Source of the DNA: Spirosoma fluviale
Lineage (GTDB): Bacteria > Bacteroidota > Bacteroidia > Cytophagales > Spirosomataceae
Length of the DNA: 6,685 nt
Direction: 5' to 3'
NCBI GenBank assembly: GCA_945860325.1
Contig: CAMARL010000102.1
Coordinates: 1 to 6,685 of the forward strand
The notes below the pieces were generated by a model that ran no database searches, was not told the origin of the DNA, and saw only the letters and a list, made by a program, of their open reading frames with translations. Of this stretch, positions 6,249-6,685 are shown in pieces (the first letter of the stretch is position 1; every line of letters begins with the position of its first letter). The translations under genes were made by a program, and so were the position numbers.

Positions 6249-6685
6249 ATGAATTCTTCGAACAATTTAAAATTAATTTTCCCTGAATTTGAATACAAAT
6301 TAACAAAAAAGGAAGGGAAACTTTTTATTTATGATCCAATAGCTAAAAAATACAGGGCTTTAAGCCCAGAGGAATGGGTAAGGCAACATTGTTTGAATTT
6401 TTTAACCAACCATTTGGGATATCCTGCCACAAACATTCAAATAGAAAGAGCATTTAAGATAAATAAATTAATCCGACGAACTGATATTCAGGTGTTTGAT
6501 TCATCAGGGCAATTACTCATGATTATTGAATGTAAAGCTCCACATATTGAAATAAATGATATTACCTTTCAGCAAATCAGTCAGTACCAACAAAAAAACA
6601 TGGCTAAATATTTAGCCTTGACCAATGGATTAGAGAATCATATATTTGAAATAAACGCAACAGAAAATCAAACAAATAAAATCAA
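6249..6685 (+). CDS. Stand-alone HsdR N-terminal-domain protein (PD-(D/E)XK nuclease fold), 3' end cut by window edge
   Basis: The frame opens at ATG 6249 and gives 145 codons with no stop before the window ends. It resembles the short Bacteroidota proteins that consist only of the N-terminal domain of type I restriction subunit HsdR (about 150 residues in the ones I know), so only a few residues are probably missing. Visible features are FIYDPIAKKYRALSPEEWVR (26-45), typical of this family, IERAF (65-69, E66), RRTDIQVF (76-83, D79), MIIECKAP (91-98, E94 and K96) and QISQY (109-113, a QxxxY motif). E66, D79, E94 and K96 together form a complete PD-(D/E)XK metal site, so nuclease activity is plausible. 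No helicase domain can follow if the family length holds, and no methylase or specificity gene is in view. Its function is not established. It is divergent from amn. Confidence 0.85.
   Translation, partial: MNSSNNLKLIFPEFEYKLTKKEGKLFIYDPIAKKYRALSPEEWVRQHCLNFLTNHLGYPATNIQIERAFKINKLIRRTDIQVFDSSGQLLMIIECKAPHIEINDITFQQISQYQQKNMAKYLALTNGLENHIFEINATENQTNKI

Noticed and set aside
1..6685. A defence island or mobile element suggested by the HsdR-like gene
   Set aside because: No integrase, transposase, methylase, direct-repeat boundary or tRNA gene is present, and neighbouring genes are housekeeping with similar base composition.

Overview
The window looks like ordinary chromosomal DNA from a member of the Bacteroidota. 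The DNA is AT-rich. None of the start codons is preceded by a clear Shine-Dalgarno sequence; the upstream bases are mostly A/T, as is normal in this phylum. Several proteins have a Bacteroidota flavour: a catalytic-domain-only AMP nucleosidase, a stand-alone HsdR N-terminal-domain protein, and a secreted TPR protein whose signal peptide ends in an A-Q junction. A menaquinone gene (menA) is present. The order Cytophagales is a guess from general resemblance only.

Layout. Positions 1-530 (minus strand) hold most of a threonylcarbamoyl-AMP synthase gene (tsaC/sua5 family), cut at its 3' end by the window edge. A 114-base divergent spacer carries the same -7-like octamer on both strands. A plus-strand run follows: argS (645-2429), a membrane-anchored thiol peroxidase of the glutathione peroxidase family (2429-3055, start overlapping the argS stop by one base), menA (3061-3969, 5-base gap) and a periplasmic TPR-repeat protein (4005-5357, 35-base gap). 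This run probably forms one transcription unit. It ends at a perfect 21-bp stem that also serves as terminator for the convergent AMP nucleosidase gene (5410-6183, minus strand). A 65-base divergent spacer with a 10-bp inverted repeat separates amn from a plus-strand gene for a small PD-(D/E)XK-type protein with an HsdR N-terminal domain (6249 to the window end, partial).

The gene set is mainly housekeeping. tsaC and argS both serve tRNA function (t6A modification and arginine charging). menA makes the respiratory quinone, and the neighbouring peroxidase could protect the envelope from peroxides, although that link is only inferred from gene order. AMP nucleosidase belongs to purine turnover. 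I see no phage, transposon, CRISPR array, rRNA or tRNA gene, and no convincing undescribed multi-gene system. The items most worth a second look are the orphan HsdR_N protein, the perfect bidirectional terminator, the divergent-promoter symmetry elements, and the interrupted TPR array.
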